Shown piece after piece: positions 18,292 to 27,041 of a stretch of DNA of 64,000 bases (position 1 is its first letter; each line of letters begins with the position of its first letter). Below the pieces are notes generated by a model, which saw nothing but the letters and a program-made list of their open reading frames with translations, was not told the origin of the DNA and did no database searches. Source of the stretch: Blastocatellia bacterium (lineage in GTDB: Bacteria; Acidobacteriota; Blastocatellia; RBC074); contig JAEUQN010000001.1 of the NCBI GenBank assembly GCA_016789725.1, positions 178,086-242,085 on the forward strand. The letters are read 5' to 3'. The translations under genes were made by a program, and so were the position numbers.

Positions 18292-20013
18292 TTAATCACC
18301 GTGTTTGTGTTCGGGCGTAGCTTTCGGTTTGTCAGTTTTTCCTTCTTTGATCATCGCCATGATCTTGTTGTATTTGTCTTCCGGCAGCACACGCACCAGA
18401 TTCATCATGCCCATCATCGAAGCTGTCCAGCCGGGCGCGAGTCCCGACGTCTCCGGCTTGACCACTTCGTCATCCACAATCATCATCATCATTTCGTCTT
18501 GCGGATAACCGGGAACTTTCTTCTTCTCCTCTTCCGTCAGCGCGACTGCGGTGCGCTGTTTCTTGACCAGCTTCATATTGCATTTGGGGCAGGAGCCTTC
18601 TTTGGTCGAAACCACTTCCGGGTGCATGGGGCAGGCATAGATTTCAGGCGCTTTCTGCTTGACCAGTTTCATATTGCACTTCGGACAATTGCCCTCTTTG
18701 TTGGAACGCACTTCCGGGTGCATCGGACAAGCGTACATCTCCGCCTGCGCTGGTGCTGATTGCGCTACCAGATTGGAAACATTCGTTTCTGCCGAAGTGA
18801 TGCCCATGCCGCGTCCCATGCCGGGGCCTAAGTCTTCGCTGAGCGCGTGGCCCTGGCGCACCACGCCCATGCCTTCTTCCATCCCTTTACCCGTTTCGGA
18901 ACCGCTACCGTGTGACATCGCCATCGGCCCGACCATCGAAACCATCTGATTCATCATGTGATGTGGCAAATGACAATGCAGCATCCAGTCGCCTTCGTAT
19001 TGCGCGACGAATTCGACATCGCGCGCCTGCGCCACGCCAACGATGACCGTATTGCCCGGAAACCACGCCACTTCAGGAATGCGCCCGCCTTCTGTTCCTG
19101 TCACGTAAAACTGATGGCCGTGCAAGTGAATCGGGTGATGATCCATGCCGAGATTGACTAGGCGAATGCGCACGCGCTCGCCTTTCTTTACAATCAAGGG
19201 GGTGGTTGCGGGCGCGGATTTGCCGTTGAGCGTCAGCCAGTTGAATTCCATCGCAAATGTGTTCGGTACATCGTTATTTGGCAAGAGCGCCCAGCCCTGC
19301 AAAATCATCGCAAAATCCTTGTCGCAACGCGGCGTGTGCGGCGTTTTGGGATGAATGACGAACATCCCAATCATCCCCAGCATCTCCTGCATTGCGCCGT
19401 GTGAATGATAGAAAAACGTGCCGTGCTGATTGACTGTGAATTCGTAAATGAAGATGCCGCCCGGTTCAACCATCGGCTGGCTGATGTACGGCGTGCCATC
19501 CATCTCAATCGGGATTTCCAGACCGTGCCAATGCACGGTTGTTGCTTCCGGCAATTTGTTTTCAAAGATGACGCGCACGCGGTCGCCTTCGACGACTTCG
19601 ATCATCGGCCCCGGCACACTGCCGTTATAGCCCCACGCCCACATCTTGCGCGCTGGCCCCATGTGTGTTTTCGGCATGATCTCGCAATGGACAACTTCGG
19701 CGCGCAGGTTGAAGACCTTGACGCCGTTGTCCATTGTGTATTCCAGTTTTGGCAAATCTGGTGTTTGCACTGGCACGTATTGCGCGGGCGCTTGTTTGGC
19801 CTGCTCTGCCATCATCTTTGCGTGATCGTGGTCAGGCATCGTCGGTTTCGGTGGTTGATTGGGTTTTGGCTTAGCGGGCGTCGCCTTCTGCTCCCTCTTC
19901 GGCATCTGATGCCCCTCGTGTTGCGCTGAAGCGGCGCGGCCTAAAAGCCAACTCGCGCCCAGCAAACTCGAACCTTGCAAAAACTTTCTCCGCATCCAAT
20001 TCATGTTTTCCAT
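18292..20013 (-). CDS. Tat-exported multicopper oxidase with C-terminal metal-binding motifs
   Basis: A 573-residue protein. A twin-arginine signal (MRRKFLQGSSLLG) is followed by a His/Met/Pro-rich linker and two or three cupredoxin domains. Copper ligands are visible as HWHG, HSHG, HPIHLHGH and the type 1 site HCHLPHHMMNQM. The C-terminus carries two heavy-metal-binding motifs (CPMHPEV-x9-CPKCNMKL at about 429-449 and 460-480), like those on the copper ATPase, and ends with a Met-rich and His-rich tail. It probably oxidises Cu+ or other substrates in the periplasm for copper tolerance. AAGGAG precedes the ATG. The fused metal modules on an oxidase are an unusual addition. Confidence 0.9.
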   Translation of the reverse strand: MENMNWMRRKFLQGSSLLGASWLLGRAASAQHEGHQMPKREQKATPAKPKPNQPPKPTMPDHDHAKMMAEQAKQAPAQYVPVQTPDLPKLEYTMDNGVKVFNLRAEVVHCEIMPKTHMGPARKMWAWGYNGSVPGPMIEVVEGDRVRVIFENKLPEATTVHWHGLEIPIEMDGTPYISQPMVEPGGIFIYEFTVNQHGTFFYHSHGAMQEMLGMIGMFVIHPKTPHTPRCDKDFAMILQGWALLPNNDVPNTFAMEFNWLTLNGKSAPATTPLIVKKGERVRIRLVNLGMDHHPIHLHGHQFYVTGTEGGRIPEVAWFPGNTVIVGVAQARDVEFVAQYEGDWMLHCHLPHHMMNQMVSMVGPMAMSHGSGSETGKGMEEGMGVVRQGHALSEDLGPGMGRGMGITSAETNVSNLVAQSAPAQAEMYACPMHPEVRSNKEGNCPKCNMKLVKQKAPEIYACPMHPEVVSTKEGSCPKCNMKLVKKQRTAVALTEEEKKKVPGYPQDEMMMMIVDDEVVKPETSGLAPGWTASMMGMMNLVRVLPEDKYNKIMAMIKEGKTDKPKATPEHKHGD

Positions 20014-20044
20014 TGCAATTACTCCTTATGATTATTAGTGCGTT

Positions 20045-21490
20045 CTACTCTCGGTCATCCGCATTGGCTGGATTGCCGCCTTCCATCGTCATGCCGCCCG
20101 GTGCATCGAGCGCCCCGTTCAGCAAATAGCCTTGCAGCAGCACAGCGCTCTGCCAGGTGTTGATTAACGCCGTGACATAATCCGCCCGGACTTGAAAGAG
20201 CGTGCGTTGTGCGATCAGCACTTGTGGATAGGCCGCTGCCATGCCGCGAAAGTTCTTGAGATAGGTGTCATAGGCGTTTTGAGCTTGCGGCACAATTTGC
20301 TTTTCGTATTGCGATGCGATGCGCAACGCATTCAGGTAGCTGCGATAGGCTGAGGCAAACCGTGTGCGCAATAACAATTCCACCCGCTGCACTTCGCGTT
20401 CGGCGATATCGAGTTCAGCGGTCGCCGCTGCAATACCGCCTTGATTGCGATTAAAGAGCGGGATACGCAACCCAACTTCAACCTGTGCTTCCGGGCCAGT
20501 GCGTCTGGCATTCGGAATTTCCTTTTCCAGCAATTCGCGGTTGTAGCCAAAACCACCACGCAGAAAGAGATCGGGTGTGACCTCCGCCTTGGCGCGTGAA
20601 ATCACGGCTCTGGCACGTTCGACGCCAGTTTGCGCACGCTTAATTTCGGGGCTGTTCGTGAGCAGTTGCTGCAACAACGATTGCTGCTCCAGCACGGGCA
20701 AATTCTTTTCCAACTCCCCAACCAGCCGCGCGGGTTTGAGTGACGGATTGCCGACAACTGCCGCCAATTCCAGCCAAACTTGTGCTTGTTCGTTCTCAGC
20801 TATAATTAAATCCAGGTCGGCGCGTTCGGCCTCGATGCGGATTTGTGCGACATCCGGGCGATCCGCTTGCCCGACATTGAATAATTCGCCCGTGACTTTG
20901 ACCGCGTCACGCGAAAGCTTGGCGAGTTCGGTGCGCACTTCCACCAATTGCTGTGCGCCCAGCGCGCGATAAAACAACACGCGGACGCCGTTCAGGATTC
21001 GTTGTTTTTGCGCGGCGGCGACTTGCTCAGTTTGCAGTTTTTCCTGTGCGGCAATGGCGCGGCTTTTCTTCAGCTTGCCGCCGAGCGGAATCGTTTGCTC
21101 AATGAATCCCAGATGTTCGCTCTTTTCGCCAATCGCACGAAACGCCAATTCCTCGCCCGCGTAGCCGATAATTGGATTCGGCATCAACCCGGCCTGCACA
21201 CGGTTTCCTTCTGCCGCACGAATTGCCGCTTCAGCTTGCGCCAATGTTGGGTTCGACTTGAGCGCCATTTGTTCCAGGTCTTCCAAACGCAAAGGGGTTC
21301 CGGTGTTTGCCGATTGAGTTTGAGAGAAGAAATGATTTAGTAGTTGGTTCTGTGGTGAAGTCGTGGTTATCACCGGCACAGGGGTTTGGGCGAATGACAT
21401 GGACGGCAAAGCGAATATAAATAGTAGTGCGCAAAAATAGACGGAGCTTGTTGTGTGAAACATCCATCTCTGCGGACAGTCAAAAGACAT
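20045..21490 (-). CDS. TolC/CusC-family outer-membrane efflux protein
   Basis: About 481 residues with a signal region (hydrophobic around 17-35, ending FAQT). The two-fold repeated OEP helical domain follows (LEDLEQMALKSNPTLAQAEAAIRAAEGNRVQAGLMPNPIIGYAGEE, then a second repeat around RAKAEVTPDLFLRGGFGYN). This forms the outer-membrane channel of a tripartite efflux system. No matching inner-membrane RND pump or adaptor gene lies in the window, so its partners are elsewhere. The ATG at 21490 sits 7 bases after AGGAGG and is preferred over a start 23 codons upstream. It is placed directly before the multicopper oxidase, a familiar copper-resistance pairing. Confidence 0.9.
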   Translation of the reverse strand: MSFDCPQRWMFHTTSSVYFCALLFIFALPSMSFAQTPVPVITTTSPQNQLLNHFFSQTQSANTGTPLRLEDLEQMALKSNPTLAQAEAAIRAAEGNRVQAGLMPNPIIGYAGEELAFRAIGEKSEHLGFIEQTIPLGGKLKKSRAIAAQEKLQTEQVAAAQKQRILNGVRVLFYRALGAQQLVEVRTELAKLSRDAVKVTGELFNVGQADRPDVAQIRIEAERADLDLIIAENEQAQVWLELAAVVGNPSLKPARLVGELEKNLPVLEQQSLLQQLLTNSPEIKRAQTGVERARAVISRAKAEVTPDLFLRGGFGYNRELLEKEIPNARRTGPEAQVEVGLRIPLFNRNQGGIAAATAELDIAEREVQRVELLLRTRFASAYRSYLNALRIASQYEKQIVPQAQNAYDTYLKNFRGMAAAYPQVLIAQRTLFQVRADYVTALINTWQSAVLLQGYLLNGALDAPGGMTMEGGNPANADDRE

Positions 21491-21605
21491 GATCTGATCC
21501 TCCTGTTTTCTGAATAGAGATTGTTGGGTGTCTTGCAAAAGACGTACCAAGACCGACACGTAGGCACACTTTTGCCTACGCTTCTTAATCAGATTAAAAG
21601 GCGGA

Positions 21606-22022
21606 TTAAATTCTCAGGATGGCGCGTTGGGGTAAGGGTGGCGGTGAACGAAGTGGCTTCCACTTGCCCACTTCTTGAGGAGAGGGATAGAGAGAAGTAG
21701 CGAAAAAGAACGGCTCGGCAAGAACAGGTTGCAGATTTAATTGATCTATAACATCAGCTTGTAAATAGTTTGCTGCTTGGAGCGCGTCTGAGTCGTGATT
21801 TGGGCATTGATGCGAGTCATTTGCCGGGGGCTGGGCTGGTGCTGCTGGTGACGAATGGCAATGGCTTTGCTTCTTCGTTTTGGTTTGCTGGGTGACAAGA
21901 TTCTTCGGAGAAACCCCACAACCAGAGAGCAGGCAAAGTGTGCTACAGACCTGTACCAACAGCAAGCTTGCTGCCAAGGCGATTGAACCAGTAACGATGA
22001 ATGAGCGGTTAACCATTCGCAT
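21606..22022 (-). CDS. Small exported Cys/His protein, first gene of the copper oxidase operon
   Basis: A 138-residue protein whose N-terminus has a hydrophobic signal (about 8-30) ending in a cysteine-containing stretch (LCLLSGCG), so lipoprotein processing is possible. A low-complexity middle follows with CHSSPAAPAQPP and SHQCPNHDSDA, then a short C-terminal domain with FFFATSLYPSPQE. I do not recognise a family. The cluster of His and Cys residues and its place 115 bases before the TolC-type gene on the same strand suggest a copper-related envelope role. No clear promoter was found in the 64 bases upstream. Confidence 0.65.
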   Translation of the reverse strand: MRMVNRSFIVTGSIALAASLLLVQVCSTLCLLSGCGVSPKNLVTQQTKTKKQSHCHSSPAAPAQPPANDSHQCPNHDSDALQAANYLQADVIDQLNLQPVLAEPFFFATSLYPSPQEVGKWKPLRSPPPLPQRAILRI

Positions 22023-22086
22023 CTGCCGTAATCCTATCCCAACTACGTCTCAATTGAAAGACACGGCCTCTTGGCTTTCGAGGCAG

Positions 22087-23718
22087 TCAATGTAGTGTTG
22101 GTGGTTTGCGACGCAATAATCTGACCTTCGAGCGGTAAAAGTTCTGAGTGACTTCAACGTCGTAATATTTCTCAACGAAGGATTCCAGCACTCTGCAATT
22201 CAGGTCAAGATTCACACTCCGGCACAGTTCATCCGTCACCAGCCAGAGGCACTCCTGCTTTCCAGGTATTTGCGCAAGGATGGCATGAAGCTGCGCCTCG
22301 CTCTTCAGCACGCTATCAGGATGGTTGAAGGCTTGAAATTGTTCTGCTTGTGGGATGGGGAGAAGACGATTGACTCCTGCATAGTAATGCGAGAGCGGCG
22401 CGGCACTGATGGCCTGAAAGATGAGGATGGGTTGCTCGCGTTGTTCCGCTGCCATTAAGTGGCTGGCAACTCGCTCCCAATCCCCCGTTTTGGCCGGATA
22501 AGCGTAGGTCGCCATTAGCGATGTCAGGGAAAAGAAACACAGCACCAGCACTCCTCCGACAATAGCGCCTCTGTGGGTAAAGAGCGTAAAAATTGCAAAG
22601 ACAGAGAGAATCGCTGGCAAAAATAATACGGTGGAATGGCGCGCTTCGAGAAACTCTGCCGAAGTCAATAAATAGGCAGCCAGCAAACATACCGAAGTAA
22701 TGACGCCAGTCGTCCAGATGACATAATGTGCAGGCGTCGCTGTTTGTCGGATGCGCCGCACAACGAAAACGAGCGCAAGCAGACCGAAGACGATCAGCAC
22801 GCCCCGTCGTCCTACCTCTAGTGAGGGCCACCCGACGGGCAGAAGCTGTTCCTGAAGCCGCCAGGAAAGCATCTGCACGCCTGCCTTAAAGCTTTGCTGT
22901 TGTGTCACTGCGCCCGTATATCCAGTCATCTGTCCAGGTATCTGTGCCAGCAGCGGTGCAAACCCTATCCCAACCATTAACATTGCACCCAGAAAAGCGC
23001 CTGCCGTTCGCCAGCGTCGTAGCAACAGTAAAGAACAACCATGCGCAAAAAGCAGAAAGCCAAGATAGTAATACGTGTAGAGTGCAAGAAGGGCTACCAG
23101 CCCATACTCCCAACGTACGCTCCGTCGCGGAGACTCCGCAACATACCCTTCAAAGAAGAGCCAGAAAAGCAAGGCCCCCAGCAATAGCACCAGCGCATAA
23201 ACCCGCGCTTCTGTTGCCGCCCAGATAGTGAAAGGATTGAAGGCAATCGCCAACACGACCCATTTGGGGTGGATGGTAGGCAGGTAGCGCCGCGCGACTC
23301 CGACCAGCACCACCAGCATGCCTACGATACAGAGGACGGAAAAAAGACGAGCGTGAAAAACGGTATTGCTGAGCATCCGCCAACCGGCGAGGAGGACGAA
23401 ATAGAGTGGAGCTTGCAGTTCATAAGACAAGGCCATGCCGACTGCATTGCGCAGACCCCGACTCGTCGTTTGTAACGTCGAAGCCTCATCAATCCAGAGA
23501 TTCAGCTTCCAGGCGAGCGGAAGTGTCAGGCCGAGATAACACGCAAGGAATAGGCCGAACCAGCTTCTGGCCAAGTGGCTTACTTCTACTGTCCATACTT
23601 TAAGGCCGTTGGTTAACTTACGCTTGCTTTTGAAGACATGCCGATCTTCCAGATCAGGAGCGGCGGGAAGTCCTGCGCGTCCGAGACTTGCCAGAGTTTG
23701 CCATACGTTGTGATTCAT
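22087..23718 (-). CDS. Polytopic membrane glycosyltransferase, GT39/PMT-like
   Basis: About 543 residues with ten or more hydrophobic segments. The first loop carries the acidic motif WIDEASTLQTTSRGL, equivalent to the catalytic D-E of GT39/ArnT-type enzymes that use polyprenyl-phosphate sugars. The C-terminal part (about 430-543) is a soluble extracytoplasmic domain. The ATG at 23718 follows AAGGAA and is preferred over a start 40 codons upstream whose extension has no hydrophobic or conserved character. It is co-directional with the copper genes but separated by 64 bases and functionally unrelated. A short inverted repeat (GCCTC/GAGGC) near 22069-22084 follows its stop. It marks the edge of the chromosomal-looking part. 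Confidence 0.8.
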   Translation of the reverse strand: MNHNVWQTLASLGRAGLPAAPDLEDRHVFKSKRKLTNGLKVWTVEVSHLARSWFGLFLACYLGLTLPLAWKLNLWIDEASTLQTTSRGLRNAVGMALSYELQAPLYFVLLAGWRMLSNTVFHARLFSVLCIVGMLVVLVGVARRYLPTIHPKWVVLAIAFNPFTIWAATEARVYALVLLLGALLFWLFFEGYVAESPRRSVRWEYGLVALLALYTYYYLGFLLFAHGCSLLLLRRWRTAGAFLGAMLMVGIGFAPLLAQIPGQMTGYTGAVTQQQSFKAGVQMLSWRLQEQLLPVGWPSLEVGRRGVLIVFGLLALVFVVRRIRQTATPAHYVIWTTGVITSVCLLAAYLLTSAEFLEARHSTVLFLPAILSVFAIFTLFTHRGAIVGGVLVLCFFSLTSLMATYAYPAKTGDWERVASHLMAAEQREQPILIFQAISAAPLSHYYAGVNRLLPIPQAEQFQAFNHPDSVLKSEAQLHAILAQIPGKQECLWLVTDELCRSVNLDLNCRVLESFVEKYYDVEVTQNFYRSKVRLLRRKPPTLH

Positions 23719-24047
23719 TGCATTCCTTGGATGGCCGGGGAAATCATCACACAGAATAAGGGTCGCAAGACGGTGACAAACTGATGATATTTCCTGACAC
23801 GATAGAGGCGCAATTTTCCGTGCGGGCTGACATCTCAAAGACTATCTCTGACAGAGAGCATCTCCACGCCGGCACAGTTGGGCCATCAACTGCGAAAAGT
23901 TTTCCGAGCTGCCTTCGTTGAGCCGGACGGAATAGATAGGCGAGAGTTGACGCTTTACGTCGTCAGGAAAAAGAGTGAAAGAGACGATTTTGGCGGTAAC
24001 TGTTCGGCAGCGTCTTTGAGTTGTGGCAATAATTTTAGTCCATAGAT
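23719..24047. other. Gene-free boundary region
   Basis: About 330 bases separate the last chromosomal-looking gene from the first gene of the phage-like or plasmid-like block. Short open frames run through it, but none has a ribosome-binding site or recognisable protein. No tRNA, attachment-like direct repeat or insertion-sequence end was recognised. The change in gene content here makes it a candidate junction. Confidence 0.35.
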
Positions 24048-25385
24048 TCACACAAACATTTTGAGTTGAGCGCGGTCTATCGCCTCCCACCGTTGATTGA
24101 ATGAGGCAAGGCCGTGGCGGGTTTTGGCAGCGATCCAGGCAGGCGCAACGACATAGAAACATTCGCGCGTTGGGTAAATCTTTTCATCGCGCGTGGTCTC
24201 ATACAAATAGCGGACGCCACGCGCTTCTTTCCATTCTGCTTTGATTTGGTTGGCAAGATATTCCAATGCACGTTTCATTGCTTCTTGGCTGCCAGTTGCC
24301 AGATGCTCAGTGCAGCGATCTGCCTTGCCTTTGGTCGAATAGATTCGACGCACACGAAACAATGCCTGTGGCGCTGCTGCGATGATTTGCTTGTATTCAG
24401 CAATGCCGTCTGAGATACCGTTTCTGTCAAGCATTTCCCAAAAGGACTCGTTTCGATAGAGCGTTCCACGCGGGTTCATGCATAGTGCGCCATGTTCCAG
24501 AATTAAGGTTTCTGCCACAGCTTGCGGGTACCGTCGTAAGCGCGCAATGCGTTCCTCATCAGGCTTGGCAAAGGGGCAAAACACGCAACACGACCGTTGC
24601 CAGGTCACGCCGAAAGTTTCCTCTAAAAACGTCACACAATCCTGCCGCGACCAATTCCATTGCGAGGCTTGCAACGGATAATGACCTTCCCGATAGGCCA
24701 CGTCGTAGAGCTTGGCTTTGGCAATGCGCCGTTCTTCTTCTGCGTTGTAGCCAAAGGTCAATCGGTAGTATTGCGGTTTGCGAGTTTGGTTGTGCGAAGC
24801 GAATGCCGCTTCGGATTTTTGGATTCGTGTTGTTTCGTCACGGTTGTAGCCAATGATGCGATGGATGCGTTCAGGCTTGGCGCGCTCGCGGTCACAGAGA
24901 TAGGCGATAATCTCTTCAATCACGGCGGCTTTATGCTTGAGGGCGCACAAGTGGTCACCGGCAAATGATGGCAACACGCCAGCCGTTTTCAACTCATCGA
25001 AGAGGCGATATGCCCCTCCTTGATGAAGCTGTATCGGGTTGGTGGTGTCTTGCAGCACGATGACACCATCCCCAAGGGTTGGCCCCGCCTTCGCCACTTC
25101 AAGAAAGCGAATTTTCAGCAAGCGCAATAACGGAAATAGCCAACGTTCGCAATGCTCAGTAGTATCGTCGTGTTCGCTGCCGAGTTGGGCCGTGATGACG
25201 GTGAGATGTTCAGGTTGAAAGCCCGGATCTACAGCGAAGCGGGCAAGCTTAGTGAGTGGATGCGCGAATAGTCCTTGTGCTGGCAGCTTGTGTTGGAGAA
25301 TCCAAGACAGACACCAGCGCGCGAGAATGGCGGAGGATTCTGTGCCCAGTCCCCAACTGAGTATAACGTGAGGATGTGATCGCAT
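24048..25385 (-). CDS. PP-loop ATPase, PAPS-reductase-like, phage type
   Basis: A 445-residue protein. The N-terminal SWGLGTESSAIL is a PP-loop (the SGGxxS-type ATP pyrophosphate site of the adenine-nucleotide alpha-hydrolase fold), followed by strands ending in VITAQLGSEHDDT. A zinc or iron site is suggested by SCCVFCPF (around 265-272) with further cysteines (HLCALK, EHGALCMNP). Related proteins are common in phages and plasmids and are annotated as phosphoadenosine phosphosulfate reductases, but they usually lack proven sulfate activity. They may activate a nucleic acid or nucleotide for sulfur or nitrogen insertion. It is the most downstream gene of the minus-strand replication block. The substrate is unknown. 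Confidence 0.7.
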   Translation of the reverse strand: MRSHPHVILSWGLGTESSAILARWCLSWILQHKLPAQGLFAHPLTKLARFAVDPGFQPEHLTVITAQLGSEHDDTTEHCERWLFPLLRLLKIRFLEVAKAGPTLGDGVIVLQDTTNPIQLHQGGAYRLFDELKTAGVLPSFAGDHLCALKHKAAVIEEIIAYLCDRERAKPERIHRIIGYNRDETTRIQKSEAAFASHNQTRKPQYYRLTFGYNAEEERRIAKAKLYDVAYREGHYPLQASQWNWSRQDCVTFLEETFGVTWQRSCCVFCPFAKPDEERIARLRRYPQAVAETLILEHGALCMNPRGTLYRNESFWEMLDRNGISDGIAEYKQIIAAAPQALFRVRRIYSTKGKADRCTEHLATGSQEAMKRALEYLANQIKAEWKEARGVRYLYETTRDEKIYPTRECFYVVAPAWIAAKTRHGLASFNQRWEAIDRAQLKMFV

Positions 25386-25444
25386 TTGCGAATATCTTTG
25401 TCGTCGAAATCAAATTAAGAGCTGTCTAATACGTCCTGAGTCGC

Positions 25445-26206
25445 TCATAGGGAAGCTACCTCTGGTACGACTAGAAGGTTGATTTTCTGTGCGAGTTTTT
25501 TGTCGCAGTGCAATAACTGGTAGGCAATCTGGCGGGTCAGTACATGCAGATCATACGTCAATTGCTGATCTTTGGTGTCGGTGTTGTTCTCTGGGTCGTA
25601 GCCAATCAGCGTGCCACACATTTCCAAAAATGAATCACAATCTGACGGGCAGGTTGGATCGAAGCTGTGTTCCGCAAAATGGCGTAATTCCTGTTCGCAC
25701 GCGAAATTTGTAAAGCTGTTGTCGAGTGCAGAGCCGCATGTATGACAAAATTCTTGGGAATCCTCTTCGCTCCCCCAACCGCCGTCTACGAAGAATTCAT
25801 CATTCGGAAATTTCTTCTGTAACCGACGGACTTCTTTTTCCGCACAGGAGTAGCAACAGGAAAGCCCTTCATCGCCGCCCTGCACCCAATGGAGCGATTT
25901 CTTGCGAAACTTCTTCGCCGTAGGACGGAGGGCTTCTTCGATGAGATTGCGCAAGTCGTATGGGGCAATGTTGTCAATGATCTGATAGGCATCGCGAATG
26001 CGTCGTGCGGTAGCATTCCAGGCTTCGGCTTGCGTTTCGGCATTGCTAATGAGCAGCGGGCGGTCGTAAGGAAAAGGGTAAATATTCCAATGGCGCGCGT
26101 TAGAGCTGTGCTTTTCCTGCGCAACAGCCCCAGGGTAATAGTGGCGCACAAATTCTTGGTCGGGGCTGGCGAAGGGGATAAGTTTATGGATGCTTCGCTT
26201 TGTCAT
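25445..26206 (-). CDS. Hypothetical protein with paired CxxC motifs
   Basis: A 253-residue soluble protein. The middle contains two cysteine pairs, CCYSC (around 117-121) and CHTCGSALD (around 152-155), arranged like a split zinc ribbon. Further cysteines in the C-terminal third (CPSDCDSFLEMCG) may add to it. No enzymatic motif or membrane segment is visible and I do not recognise the family. It lies 59 bases upstream of the PP-loop gene on the same strand, in the run of small element genes that share zinc-ribbon motifs. Confidence 0.65.
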   Translation of the reverse strand: MTKRSIHKLIPFASPDQEFVRHYYPGAVAQEKHSSNARHWNIYPFPYDRPLLISNAETQAEAWNATARRIRDAYQIIDNIAPYDLRNLIEEALRPTAKKFRKKSLHWVQGGDEGLSCCYSCAEKEVRRLQKKFPNDEFFVDGGWGSEEDSQEFCHTCGSALDNSFTNFACEQELRHFAEHSFDPTCPSDCDSFLEMCGTLIGYDPENNTDTKDQQLTYDLHVLTRQIAYQLLHCDKKLAQKINLLVVPEVASL

Positions 26207-26245
26207 AAGAAAGAGGACTCATTGTAGAAGCGGCGTGTAGACAGG

Positions 26246-27022
26246 TTAGATGGGAAGCTTCTGAAAGGCAGCCTGAAGCTTCGCGAAGAAGAATGCCTCG
26301 CAGTCTGCCTGCGCCTCGCCGACGCAAGAATAGGGCTCGTTTGATTGGTAGCCGAGTCCTTCCCAATGGAATTGGTTTTCCCGCGTTTTCAGGATGGAGA
26401 AGGTGATTGCGCCGTAGTTCGCAACAAAGCGATCCCCTTGTTGTTGCCACGCGAAGCGTGATTCTGCCAGAAGCGTAATCCGATAAACGCAATGGGGATT
26501 GTGTACACGCGGCAGTTCAAGCGAAGAGCAGGGAAGCCAATGATGCGCTGCCGGATGCTCCTCGAAGTAAAAATAATAGCCTGCCGAAGGGAAGAGGTTG
26601 TCGGCTTTATGCCAGCGAATACCGAGATAGGTGACTGAAATTCTTTGTCGTCCATCGTTGCGGCGCAGTTGATACCGTTGGAGAAATTTTAGGTGGAGTC
26701 TGACTTCAATGTTGTGGGCTGCTTGATAGGTGTGCATCGCTATCTCCCGGAAATGTTTGGCGACGCGCCAAGACGGAAGGTGGCAAATTTGGATTTCATA
26801 TTGCCGATACCCAATCGTTTGTCCCAAGTAAGTGTAGAGTTTTTGCGCGGCCTGTAAAGCCTGCTCCCAAGAATAGGCTTGGGCTTTGGCCTTCGCTTGT
26901 CGGAGGAGCGTTTGATTGCTGTAAGAGCCGTCGCCGTGACAAATATACAAATCTGTCGTGTGACTTGGGGCAATCACACGATAGCGAAGGCCGAACGAAG
27001 CGGTGGTTTTGGCTGGTTGCAT
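26246..27022 (-). CDS. Hypothetical element protein
   Basis: A 258-residue soluble protein with many aromatic residues and a basic middle (RLHLKFLQRYQLRRNDGRQR). No signal peptide, transmembrane helix, nucleotide-binding loop or zinc motif can be seen, and I do not recognise the family. It lies 19 bases downstream of the sliding-clamp gene and 39 bases before the CxxC protein, so it is probably part of one transcript with dnaN. The coding call rests on an uninterrupted 258-codon frame, tight packing and plausible amino-acid composition. Confidence 0.65.
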   Translation of the reverse strand: MQPAKTTASFGLRYRVIAPSHTTDLYICHGDGSYSNQTLLRQAKAKAQAYSWEQALQAAQKLYTYLGQTIGYRQYEIQICHLPSWRVAKHFREIAMHTYQAAHNIEVRLHLKFLQRYQLRRNDGRQRISVTYLGIRWHKADNLFPSAGYYFYFEEHPAAHHWLPCSSLELPRVHNPHCVYRITLLAESRFAWQQQGDRFVANYGAITFSILKTRENQFHWEGLGYQSNEPYSCVGEAQADCEAFFFAKLQAAFQKLPI

Positions 27023-27041
27023 GATTGATGATGTCTTCGAG

